Notes: a model not told the origin generated them from the letters alone. 11,027 nt of DNA from an uncultured Chloroflexota bacterium (GCA_903871975.1 CAIQIY010000532.1:1-11027); one strand, 5' to 3'. Positions 1-6,118 are shown, counted from the first letter of the stretch. A program made the numbers and translations.

Positions 1-585
1 CACCGCCACGTCCACCGCCACCGGTGGCGCATCACCGATGAAGATCGTCGTCATCCCGAGCTGGCGTGCCGGCGGAATGTTGCGTGCCGTATCTTCGACG
101 AGCACCACCTGCTGCGGTGCCACGTCGAGGACGCGCAACGCGGCCAGGTAGTACGCCATGTCGGGCTTGGGGACAAACCGGGCGAAGCGAATGTCGAACA
201 CGTGGTCGAAATGGTGCCCGATGCCCAGCGCCGCCAACACCCGCGCCGCGTGTTCGGTCGGCGCATTGGTGAAGATCTGCTTGCGCAACGGCAACGCCGC
301 CAGCGCCGCATCGAGGCGTGCATCGCGTGCCAGCAGCGACTCGACATCGCTCGAATGGACGGCCCGCAGGTAGCGCTCGACATCGACGCCATGCTCGAGC
401 TGCAGGCCACGCATCGTCGTGCCGTAGCGTGCCATGTAGCCCTGGCGCAGCTGCTCGGCTTCGGCCGGCGGCACCCGACAGATGCGCCCGACGAACTCGG
501 TCATCAGCCGGTCGAGCGTCGCAGAAACCCCGGAGTGCGCCGGGTACAGCGTATTATCCAGATCGAACAGGACCGTCGTCAACAT
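1..585 (-). CDS. HAD-family phosphatase, pyrimidine 5'-nucleotidase-like (3' end outside window)
   Basis: This is a cytoplasmic haloacid-dehalogenase phosphatase that should hydrolyse a small phosphate ester. The first 195 codons lie in the window and the C-terminus is cut off. Motif I is FDLDNT (nucleophile D8, acid/base D10), motif II is the FTN triplet with T106, motif III is the PKP lysine K140, and motif IV is VEDTARNI (E164, D165). The helical cap between residues 14 and 100 and the DLDNTLYP signature match the SDT1/pyrimidine 5'-nucleotidase branch. The chosen start is ATG at 585; a GTG at 588 is the alternative. The ribosome binding site GAGAGGA (594-600) overlaps the ribY stop, and the intergenic gap is 13 nt, so the gene is co-transcribed with the riboflavin importer under the FMN riboswitch. 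HAD enzymes are known to dephosphorylate the riboflavin precursor ARPP and FMN in other bacteria, so a flavin-related substrate is a reasonable inference. The family assignment is firm; the substrate is not. Confidence 0.9.
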   Translation of the reverse strand, partial: MLTTVLFDLDNTLYPAHSGVSATLDRLMTEFVGRICRVPPAEAEQLRQGYMARYGTTMRGLQLEHGVDVERYLRAVHSSDVESLLARDARLDAALAALPLRKQIFTNAPTEHAARVLAALGIGHHFDHVFDIRFARFVPKPDMAYYLAALRVLDVAPQQVVLVEDTARNIPPARQLGMTTIFIGDAPPVAVDVAV

Positions 586-598
586 CACCACATTCCTC

Positions 599-1603
599 TC
601 AGCGCGATCCCACGACGAACTCGTTGGTGAACGCCTGGGACACATCGACATCCTGTTGCAGGATGGCCGCCGCACGCAGGAACTCGTGGGTCGCCTGCCA
701 GTTCACTGGATTCGTCGTACCCAGGCCATCGCGCTGCGTCGTATCGCTCTGCCAGTACGGCAACGTCGCCCGCAGCACGGCACGCTGCGCGTCCTGTGTC
801 GCCGCATCGGCGGCAGCCAGCTCGGGGATGAACGTGAGCGCGATCGTGAACGCCGCGTCCGGATCGGCGATCACATCGGCCATGCCGCGCAACGTCGCGC
901 GCACGAAGCCCTGAACCAGCGCCGGATCGCCGGTGATCAGCGACTCGCCGGCGATGATGCCATCCGACGCCAGCGGATAGATATCCGCGACGCGAATGAC
1001 ATTGAGTGCGACACCCTGGCGTTCGAGCTGGATCGGCTCGTTATTGCCATAGCCGCTCGCCACCTCGACCTTGTCCTCGAGCAAGGCCGGCACCTGGGCA
1101 AAGCCGATCTCCTGGATCGACAGGTCTGCCTCGGTCATCTGGCTGGCATACAAGATGGCGCGCAACCCGATATAGCTGGCACCAAAGCGCCCGGGAATGC
1201 CCACCGTGCGCCCCTTCAGATCGGCCGGCGACCGGATGCCGGCATCGGCCTTGCTGTAGAACACCGTCGGAAACTGCTGGCTGGTGGTCGCGATCGTCTT
1301 CACCGGCAGGCCCTGCGCCCGCGCCAGCAGCACCGAGTCGCCGCTCGCCATGCCGAATTGCACGGTGCCCTGCGCCACACGCTGCACCACGTCCGTCTCG
1401 AAGTTGTAATCGAACGTGACGTTGAGCCCTTCGGCGGCATAATAGCCGCGCGACGCCGCCACGTAATACTGCGCGAACTGGACATTCGGAATGTAGGGCA
1501 TCGCCAGGACGACCGCGCGCGATGCTGGTGCCAGCCCGGGTACGTTGGCGCACGCGGCCAGCATCAGCACCAGCACACCGCAGATTCCGATCCGACGTCG
1601 CAT
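599..1603 (-). CDS. ribY: Riboflavin ABC transporter substrate-binding lipoprotein (NMT1/THI5-like, RibY-type)
   Basis: This is a 334-residue extracytoplasmic solute-binding protein that should capture riboflavin and deliver it to the permease encoded upstream. It begins with a lipoprotein signal: MRRR, a hydrophobic stretch, then the lipobox LAAC with the lipidated cysteine at residue 18. The mature part has the NMT1/THI5-like fold: a start near VVLAMPYIPNVQFAQYYVA, then GYYAAEGLNV, and a VQFGMASGDSVLLAR segment typical of this family. Homologues bind thiamine precursors, sulfonates or nitrate. Here the upstream FMN riboswitch makes riboflavin the best ligand, matching the RibXY systems described in Chloroflexota. 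ATG at 1603 is chosen because GAGAGGAG (1609-1616) sits 5 nt before it; the in-frame ATG at 1618 would place that Shine-Dalgarno sequence inside the gene. The ribX stop lies 72 nt upstream and the HAD gene follows after 13 nt. Confidence 0.88.
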   Translation of the reverse strand: MRRRIGICGVLVLMLAACANVPGLAPASRAVVLAMPYIPNVQFAQYYVAASRGYYAAEGLNVTFDYNFETDVVQRVAQGTVQFGMASGDSVLLARAQGLPVKTIATTSQQFPTVFYSKADAGIRSPADLKGRTVGIPGRFGASYIGLRAILYASQMTEADLSIQEIGFAQVPALLEDKVEVASGYGNNEPIQLERQGVALNVIRVADIYPLASDGIIAGESLITGDPALVQGFVRATLRGMADVIADPDAAFTIALTFIPELAAADAATQDAQRAVLRATLPYWQSDTTQRDGLGTTNPVNWQATHEFLRAAAILQQDVDVSQAFTNEFVVGSR

Positions 1604-1608
1604 GATGA

Positions 1609-1616
1609 CTCCTCTC
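1609..1616 (-). promoter_or_regulatory. Ribosome binding site of ribY
   Basis: The minus strand reads GAGAGGAG followed by 5 nt and then ATG at 1603. This strong Shine-Dalgarno match selects 1603 over the in-frame ATG at 1618 and places the lipoprotein signal peptide directly at the N-terminus. Confidence 0.8.
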
Positions 1617-1645
1617 ATCGATCCTTCCAGCCAACCAGCGTACGG

Positions 1646-1671
1646 CCGGGCCACCCGTGGCTCCGGCCCGG
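1646..1671 (-). other. Intercistronic hairpin between ribX and ribY
   Basis: A perfect 7-bp inverted repeat (CCGGGCC / GGCCCGG) with a 12-nt loop sits just after the ribX stop codon, inside the 72-nt gap before ribY. No T-run follows it on the minus strand, so it does not look like a standard intrinsic terminator. It could stabilise the ribX mRNA end, cause partial termination or mark an mRNA-processing site, which would let the binding protein be made at a different level from the permease. The structure is seen; the role is inferred. Confidence 0.45.
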
Positions 1672-1675
1672 TCAG

Positions 1676-2458
1676 TCACTCCCAGGTGATCATCAGGCGC
1701 TCGACGATCGTGGTGACGAGATAGCCGGCGAGTGTGAGCGCTGCCAGCATCGCGAGCGCCGCAAACATCAGAGGTGTATCGAACAAGCCCCGGGCGATGG
1801 TGATCAATGCGCCCAGGCCATCGCGACCGCCGACAAACTCGCCGACGACTGCACCGGTGGTCGCGAGTGCCAGGCCAGCCTTGGCGCCGCCAAAGATCCC
1901 CCGCAGCGCCAGCGGCGCCTCGACCAGCCGCAGCGTCTGCCACCGATCGGCGCCACTGATGCGTGCCATCTCGACGTACTCGCGTGGCACGGCGCGGAAC
2001 GCGACGATCGTGCCACTGAGGATCGGGAAGAAAGTGACCAGCGCGGCGACCAGCGTGCGCGCTTCGGGGCCGTTGCCGAGCCACAGAATGATCAGCGGCG
2101 CGACGGCGACGACCGGGATGGCTTGCGTCGCGGCCAGCTGCGGCGCGACGATGCGCTCGATGCGGCGGTCGGCGGCCAGCAGGTAGCCGAGGGCGATGCT
2201 GATCACCGCCGCATAGCCGTATCCGCTGAGCGCGGCACGCACCGTGACGCCGGTATGGTGCAGCAGTGTGCCGCCCGCCAGCTCGTCGGCGATCCGCTGC
2301 GCGACGAGCACGGGTGATGGCAGGATGAACGGCGGGTAGTCGAATGCCAGTACGACCAGCTGCCAGCCCGCGACGAACCCGGCGAGGCTGATGACGAGGG
2401 CGAGCTCGGCGGGCAACGCGCGCCGGCGGGGAGCAGGAGCTGATGGTACGTGGTTCAC
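1676..2458 (-). CDS. ribX: Riboflavin ABC transporter permease (SsuC/TauC-like, RibX-type)
   Basis: This is a 260-residue integral membrane permease with about six transmembrane segments, forming the channel through which RibY-bound substrate is taken up. It belongs to the BPD_transp_1 family (nitrate/sulfonate/taurine type). The TQAIPVVAVAPLIILWLGNG segment and the cytoplasmic EAA loop (E163, G169, then P182), which docks the ATPase, are both present. The preferred start is GTG at 2458, preceded by the G-rich GGGG 6 nt upstream. GTG at 2476, preceded by AAGG, is a plausible alternative; the TTG near 2524 is unlikely because it lies in the structured leader. It is the first gene after the FMN riboswitch, which argues for riboflavin rather than thiamine precursors or sulfonates. 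No ATP-binding subunit is encoded beside it, a pattern reported for RibXY systems. Confidence 0.88.
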   Translation of the reverse strand: MNHVPSAPAPRRRALPAELALVISLAGFVAGWQLVVLAFDYPPFILPSPVLVAQRIADELAGGTLLHHTGVTVRAALSGYGYAAVISIALGYLLAADRRIERIVAPQLAATQAIPVVAVAPLIILWLGNGPEARTLVAALVTFFPILSGTIVAFRAVPREYVEMARISGADRWQTLRLVEAPLALRGIFGGAKAGLALATTGAVVGEFVGGRDGLGALITIARGLFDTPLMFAALAMLAALTLAGYLVTTIVERLMITWE

Positions 2459-2570
2459 GGTGCACCCCGGCCACACAGTGGCTGCCTTGGCCCGGGGCCC
2501 GGCAATGCCGCACCGGCCCCGCAACGCCCCGTCGCACGAGGTGCCGCTGCAGGTCCACGCGGTGACCGCC
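2459..2570 (-). promoter_or_regulatory. Structured leader between FMN riboswitch and ribX (candidate expression platform)
   Basis: About 112 nt separate the aptamer from the ribX start. The minus strand contains a 6-bp GC stem (2494-2520, GGGGCC / GGCCCC) and a 5-bp hairpin GCCAC-TGT-GTGGC (2470-2482). The palindrome GGTGCACC (2459-2466) overlaps the presumed Shine-Dalgarno region. There is no stem followed by a T-run, so classical Rho-independent termination is not supported. Translational control by hiding the ribosome binding site, or Rho-dependent termination, fits better. The hairpins are visible; the switching mechanism is inferred. Confidence 0.5.
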
Positions 2571-2696
2571 GATCTTCTTCCATCCGGACTCTACCGTCGG
2601 CGCCGGATTCGCACCGGACTCGTGCCTTGCGGCTCGCGGGCTCGACGCGTGTGCGCCATCACCGCCGGTGGGGACTCGCACCCCGCCCCGAAGATC
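2571..2696 (-). promoter_or_regulatory. FMN riboswitch (RFN element)
   Basis: The minus-strand RNA carries the conserved RFN core in order: the opening strand GATCTTC and GGGGC, then GAGTCCCC-ACCGGCGGTGATGG, then GAGCCCGCGAGCC, then GTCCGGTGCGAATCCGG, then GCCGACGGTAGAGTCCGGATG and the closing strand GAAGATC. GATCTTC (2690-2696) and GAAGATC (2571-2577) form a perfect 7-bp P1 stem. The signature parts of the six-helix FMN aptamer all appear intact. Binding of FMN should lower expression of ribX, ribY and the HAD gene. This element is the main evidence that the transporter handles riboflavin. Confidence 0.96.
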
Positions 2697-2702
2697 ATGC
2701 CA

Positions 2703-2732
2703 TTCATACCATCAAAGCCCCCGCGTTGTCAA
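2703..2732 (-). promoter_or_regulatory. Sigma70-type promoter of the riboswitch-ribXY-HAD operon
   Basis: On the minus strand a consensus -35 TTGACA (2727-2732) is followed by an 18-nt spacer and a -10 TATGAA (2703-2708). The predicted transcription start, about 7 nt beyond the -10, falls at roughly 2696, the first base of the riboswitch P1 stem. The agreement between the two independent signals supports both. Confidence 0.75.
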
Positions 2733-2767
2733 CCGCGCATCGCCCCCGCGCCCCCGCTGGTGGGGGC

Positions 2768-2783
2768 ACACGAAGACACGAAG
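2768..2783. repeat. 8-nt tandem repeat ACACGAAG x2
   Basis: Two exact adjacent copies of ACACGAAG lie in the divergent spacer, immediately beside a GC-rich hairpin (2750-2767) and followed by GGGGG. Similar CACGAAG-type short tandem sequences turn up in intergenic DNA of unrelated bacteria, so this may be a remnant of a small dispersed repeat. The family link is from memory and was not checked. Confidence 0.5.
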
Positions 2784-2907
2784 GGGGAAGACAGCAGGGT
2801 GTCGGTGTTGGCATGCGAGCAGGCCTTCTGGTGCGGAACCGCCGGATGGCACGTGCCCGCGGTGCGGTGCGCCCGCACTGGTCGGGCGGCACGATCCAGC
2901 GCACGCA

Positions 2908-2919
2908 TCGTGATCACGA
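2908..2919. promoter_or_regulatory. 12-bp perfect palindrome, possible operator
   Basis: TCGTGATCACGA is a perfect inverted repeat with no spacer, located about 140 bp upstream of the GH4 promoter and about 180 bp upstream of the ribXY promoter. Such sites can bind dimeric regulators, but the distance to either promoter is long and no regulator gene lies nearby. The palindrome is seen; the role is speculative. Confidence 0.3.
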
Positions 2920-3060
2920 ACCATGGATCGGTGCGCCGCGCGTCCCACCACGCGCGTACGGTGCAGCGCCGATGGCCGGCACGGTCGTTGCGCCAGGTGC
3001 CTCGTCTTCGCGTGGCTCCCGCCCCGGGGCTGATGCAACGAGCCGGAAGCGCCAGCGGCA

Positions 3061-3089
3061 TTGACAGCGCTGCCGCAGCGTGCTAGGCT
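3061..3089 (+). promoter_or_regulatory. Sigma70-type promoter of the GH4-MATE unit
   Basis: A consensus -35 TTGACA (3061-3066), a 17-nt spacer and a -10 TAGGCT (3084-3089) preceded by TGC (extended -10) lie 36 nt upstream of the GH4 start. The spacer contains the inverted repeat CGCTG-CCG-CAGCG (3068-3080), well placed to be a repressor site. Confidence 0.7.
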
Positions 3090-3125
3090 GGCACACGCCG
3101 CAGGCCGTCGCACGGAGCATTCGAG

Positions 3126-4670
3126 ATGGGCAGACGCATCGCCATGATCGGGGCCGGCTCGATCGGGTTCACCCGCCGCCTGATGCAGGACATTCTCAGC
3201 GTACCGGAGCTCGGCGATACGACATTCGCGCTCTGTGACATCTCCGAGCAGAACCTCGAGATGGTGGCCGCGCTGTGCCGCCGCGATGTCGCCTACAACC
3301 AGCTGCCCGCCCGCATCGAAGCGACGACCGATCAGCGACGCGCGATCGCCGGCGCCGATTATGTCATTTGCACCATTCGGCAGGGTGGTCTGGCCGCATT
3401 CCAGCACGACATCGACATCCCGCTGCGATACGGGATCGACCAGTGTGTCGGCGACACCATCTGTGCCGGCGGGATCATGTACGGGCAACGCAGCATCCCT
3501 GCCATGCTGGCGATCTGTGCCGACATGCGCCGCGAAGCACCCGGTGCGCGCCTGTTGAACTACTCGAACCCAATGGCGATGAACGTCTGGGCCTGCGAGC
3601 AGTTCGGCGGTATCGCGACCATCGGGCTATGCCACGGCGTGCAGGGGGCGCACCAGCAGATCGCCAGCGTCATCGAGCACTGGGCGCGGCGCAGCGGCCA
3701 GATCGCTGCCGACGCGCGCGTCACCACCGATGATGTCACCGTCAGTGCAGCCGGGATCAATCACCAGACATGGTTCATCCAAGTGCGCTGGCGCGACCAG
3801 GACATGATTCCATTGCTCGGCGAGCTCTTCGCTGCGCACCCGACCTACCCCACCACCGAGAAGGTCCGGATCGACGTCCTGCGGCGATTCGGCTACTACA
3901 GCACCGAGTCCAACGGCCATCTGAGCGAATACCTGCCATGGTACCGCAAGCGTGCCGCCGACATCCCGCGCTGGATCGATCTCTCGAACTGGATTCATGG
4001 CGAGACCGGTGGCTACCTGCGCGTCTGCAGCGAGTCGCGGCGCTGGTTCGAGACCGACTATCCCAACTGGTTGCGCGAGCAGCCGCCGCGCTTCGATCCC
4101 GCCACGCGCAGCCACGAGCATGGCTCGTACATCATCGAGGCGCTGGAGACCGGGCGAGTCTATCGCGGGCACTTCAACGTCATCAACCGTGGCCACATCA
4201 CCAACCTGCCCGACGGCTGCGTCATCGAGATCCCGGGCTACGTCGACCGCAGCGGCGTACAGCTGCCGGTGATCGGGCGATTGCCGCTGGCCTGTGCAGC
4301 CACCTGCGCGGCCAGCGTGCGCGTCCAGGAGCTCGCCGTCGAGGCGGCAGTACACGGTGACGTGCAGCTGCTCAAGCAGGCGATGCTGCACGATCCGCTC
4401 GTCGGCGCCGTCTGTGACCCCGAAGAGGTCTGGCAGATGACCGACGAGCTGCTGGTTGCACAGGCGGCCTGGCTGCCGCAATACGCCGATGCGCTCGCGG
4501 GTGCCGCAGCGCGCCTGACGCAGGCCACCGCCGACGGCACGCGCGTCGCGCTCCGCGAGGGCGCAGGTGCCGCGCGGCTCACCACGCGCAGCGCCGAGCA
4601 ACTCGCCGCCGACGCCGCACGCACCCGTCGGCTGGCGGGCTCACCCGACCGCGGCCGCGTCGCCGAGTGA
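3126..4670 (+). CDS. melA: GH4 alpha-galactosidase/alpha-glucosidase (MelA-like)
   Basis: This is a 514-residue cytoplasmic glycoside hydrolase of family 4, which cleaves alpha-glycosides such as melibiose by an NAD+- and divalent-metal-dependent oxidation/elimination mechanism. The N-terminal Rossmann motif GAGSIGF (residues 9-15) binds NAD. The NYSNPMAMN motif (145-153), GLCHGVQG with C169-H170 and GINH with H213 are the family's substrate and metal-binding motifs; C169 and H213 are the predicted Mn ligands. The segments TESNGHLSEYLPW and NLPDGCVIEIP also align with E. coli MelA as remembered. The start ATG has GGAG 8 nt upstream. Residues from about 458 on form an alanine/arginine-rich tail of about 57 residues that is absent from E. 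coli MelA (about 450 residues). It is the first gene of a two-gene unit with a MATE transporter. GH4 is certain; alpha-galactosidase versus alpha-glucosidase specificity is less so. Confidence 0.92.
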   Translation: MGRRIAMIGAGSIGFTRRLMQDILSVPELGDTTFALCDISEQNLEMVAALCRRDVAYNQLPARIEATTDQRRAIAGADYVICTIRQGGLAAFQHDIDIPLRYGIDQCVGDTICAGGIMYGQRSIPAMLAICADMRREAPGARLLNYSNPMAMNVWACEQFGGIATIGLCHGVQGAHQQIASVIEHWARRSGQIAADARVTTDDVTVSAAGINHQTWFIQVRWRDQDMIPLLGELFAAHPTYPTTEKVRIDVLRRFGYYSTESNGHLSEYLPWYRKRAADIPRWIDLSNWIHGETGGYLRVCSESRRWFETDYPNWLREQPPRFDPATRSHEHGSYIIEALETGRVYRGHFNVINRGHITNLPDGCVIEIPGYVDRSGVQLPVIGRLPLACAATCAASVRVQELAVEAAVHGDVQLLKQAMLHDPLVGAVCDPEEVWQMTDELLVAQAAWLPQYADALAGAAARLTQATADGTRVALREGAGAARLTTRSAEQLAADAARTRRLAGSPDRGRVAE

Positions 4671-4693
4671 GCCCACACCACCCAGGACCACCC

Positions 4694-4699
4694 GAAAGG
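4694..4699 (+). promoter_or_regulatory. Ribosome binding site of the MATE gene
   Basis: GAAAGG is followed by 6 nt and then GTG at 4706. A GTG at 4667, overlapping the GH4 stop codon, is in the same frame but has no Shine-Dalgarno sequence and would add a proline/histidine-rich leader not typical of the family. This site decides for 4706. Confidence 0.65.
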
Positions 4700-4705
4700 C
4701 CAATC

Positions 4706-6076
4706 GTGTCCGACAACGCCGCTGTCCGTTCGCGCGTGCTCGCGCTCGCCATCCCGGTGATCGCCCAGAATCTGCTCGAAACCATGCTCGGCGTCGTCGA
4801 CACGGCGCTGGTCGGCCAGCTCGGTGCCAGCGCCACCGCGGGCCTGGCCGCCGCCAACCAGATCGTGTGGCTGGTGATCGCGATGCTCAGCGCCATCTCG
4901 ATCGGCAGTGCGGTATTGGTCGCCCAGGCGGCCGGCGCCGGCGACCGGCGGCGTGTCGACCAGCTGGCGCGCCAGTCGCTGGTGTGGAGCGGCATCATCG
5001 GCGTACCGCTCGCCATCCTCGGCGCATTCGGTGCCCACCAGATCGTCGGCATCTTCGGCCTGGCGCCCGACGTCGCCCGGATCGCCGGCGACTACCTGGC
5101 CGTCACGATGGGCACATCCGTCGTGCTGGTCGGGCTGTTCATCGGCAGTGGCATAGTGCGCGGCGTCGGCGACGGCACCACGCCGATGGTCGTCAGTGGC
5201 ATCGCCAATGTCCTGAACATGGGGCTCTCGTGGGCCCTGATCTACGGTGTCGCCGGGTTCCCCGCACTCGGGGCCGTCGGCAGTGCCTGGGCCACCGTCA
5301 TCGCGCGCAGCATCGCGCTCCTGCTGTTGCTCGCCGTGCTGTGGAGCGGCCGGCGCGGCGCCTCGATCCGCGGGCGCCACGGCTGGCGCCCCGACGCCCG
5401 CATCGCCCGTGGCATCCTCGGGCTGGGCGTCCCCGCCGCCATCGAGCAATTCCTGTCGTCGTTCGCCTTCTCGGCGCTGTTGCTGGTCGTCGCACGGCTC
5501 GGCACCAGTGCGCTGGCAGCCCATCAGCTGAGTTTCACCGCGCTCTCGACCTCATTCCTGCCGGCGTTCGGCTTTGCCATCGCCGCCACCACGCTCGTCG
5601 GCCAGAGCATCGGTGCACGGCGCATCGCCGACGGCGCCATCGCCGCGCGGCTGACGGTGCAGTGGGCGACCGGCTGGATGCTCATCGTGGGCATCGGCCT
5701 GTTCAGCTTCGCCGAAGCGGTGCTGCGCGTCTTCACCAGCGATCCTGCCGTGATCGCAACCGGGGCAGCGACCCTGCGCGTGATCGCGGTCGCCCAGCCA
5801 TTATGGGCCTTCACCATCGTCTTTCCCGGGGCACTGCGTGGCAGCGGCGACACGCGCTTCCCGCTCATCGTCAATGTCTGCAGCCTGTGGCTGTCGGTAG
5901 CGCTGGCCGCCGGGTGTGCCGCACTCGGCGCACCGTTGGCGCTGGTCTGGCTGGCGTTCATCGCCACGACCCCGATCGCGGCGCTGGTGTATTGGCGCCG
6001 CTGGCGTGGTACGGTGGCCCGCATCAGTGCCGCCGAGTCCATGGCGCCAGCGCATGCCACGGAACCACCCGGCTGA
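4706..6076 (+). CDS. MATE-family multidrug/small-molecule efflux protein (NorM/DinF-type)
   Basis: This is a 456-residue inner-membrane cation-coupled antiporter, with the length and 12-helix layout normal for MATE proteins. The two homologous six-helix halves are visible, each with its diagnostic repeat: GIVRGVGDGTTPMVV in the first half and GALRGSGDTRFPLIVN in the second. Helix 1 contains P17 and the segment GVVDTALVGQLG with D32, which corresponds to the conserved helix-1 aspartate used in cation coupling. The second half has GVPAAIEQFLSS and the loop GQSIGARR. The start GTG at 4706 is set by GAAAGG 6 nt upstream; GTG at 4667 is the alternative. It follows the GH4 stop after 35 nt, so the two are probably co-transcribed. 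The substrate cannot be read from the sequence; the neighbour hints at export of a glycoside or its aglycone, but that is speculation. Confidence 0.92.
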   Translation: MSDNAAVRSRVLALAIPVIAQNLLETMLGVVDTALVGQLGASATAGLAAANQIVWLVIAMLSAISIGSAVLVAQAAGAGDRRRVDQLARQSLVWSGIIGVPLAILGAFGAHQIVGIFGLAPDVARIAGDYLAVTMGTSVVLVGLFIGSGIVRGVGDGTTPMVVSGIANVLNMGLSWALIYGVAGFPALGAVGSAWATVIARSIALLLLLAVLWSGRRGASIRGRHGWRPDARIARGILGLGVPAAIEQFLSSFAFSALLLVVARLGTSALAAHQLSFTALSTSFLPAFGFAIAATTLVGQSIGARRIADGAIAARLTVQWATGWMLIVGIGLFSFAEAVLRVFTSDPAVIATGAATLRVIAVAQPLWAFTIVFPGALRGSGDTRFPLIVNVCSLWLSVALAAGCAALGAPLALVWLAFIATTPIAALVYWRRWRGTVARISAAESMAPAHATEPPG

Positions 6077-6087
6077 TCCGGCATCGG

Positions 6088-6118
6088 TTGTCGGCATGCT
6101 GTCAGATAGTGCTATGAT
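6088..6118 (+). promoter_or_regulatory. Extended -10 promoter of the HEAT protein-response regulator unit
   Basis: TGC-TATGAT (6110-6118) is a strong extended -10 element (5 of 6 matches to TATAAT plus the TGn). A weak -35-like TTGTCG (6088-6093) lies 19 nt upstream, longer than usual, so the extended -10 probably does most of the work. A leader of about 125 nt would precede the start codon at 6251. No terminator for the MATE gene is visible in the 174-nt gap. Confidence 0.6.

Larger units (their letters stand above)
2733..3060. other. Divergent intergenic spacer with no supported gene
   Basis: This 328-bp stretch separates the promoters of the ribXY operon and the GH4 gene. Open frames cross it on both strands, but they lack recognisable motifs and have arginine-, proline- and alanine-rich random-looking translations. 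It holds a 6-bp GC stem at 2750-2767 (GCCCCC / GGGGGC), an 8-nt tandem repeat at 2768-2783, a bulged hairpin at 2867-2892 (GTGC-GCCCG / CGGGC-g-GCAC) and a 12-bp palindrome at 2908-2919. No T-rich terminator tail was seen beside any stem. Confidence 0.6.

Noticed and set aside
482..2317. Open frame of 611 codons on the plus strand over ribX, ribY and the HAD start
   Set aside because: It runs antisense to three genes with recognisable motifs and has a low-complexity R/D/Q-rich translation.
599..2458. Thiamine-precursor (ThiXY) or sulfonate/nitrate importer
   Set aside because: The protein families alone would allow it, but the leader matches the FMN aptamer, not the TPP aptamer, so riboflavin is the better substrate.
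1041..2681. Open frame of 546 codons on the minus strand spanning the riboswitch and ribXY
   Set aside because: It crosses a structured FMN aptamer and two real genes in another frame, and its translation is arginine- and glycine-rich without motifs.
2450..3064. Open frames on both strands across the divergent spacer
   Set aside because: They overlap the riboswitch or the ribX start, lack ribosome binding sites and show no family resemblance.
3627..4601. Open frame of 324 codons on the minus strand inside the GH4 gene
   Set aside because: It is a shadow frame; all catalytic motifs of GH4 are on the plus strand.
4667..4705. GTG at 4667 as the MATE start, overlapping the GH4 stop
   Set aside because: It has no Shine-Dalgarno sequence, whereas GTG at 4706 has GAAAGG at proper spacing and gives the usual family length.
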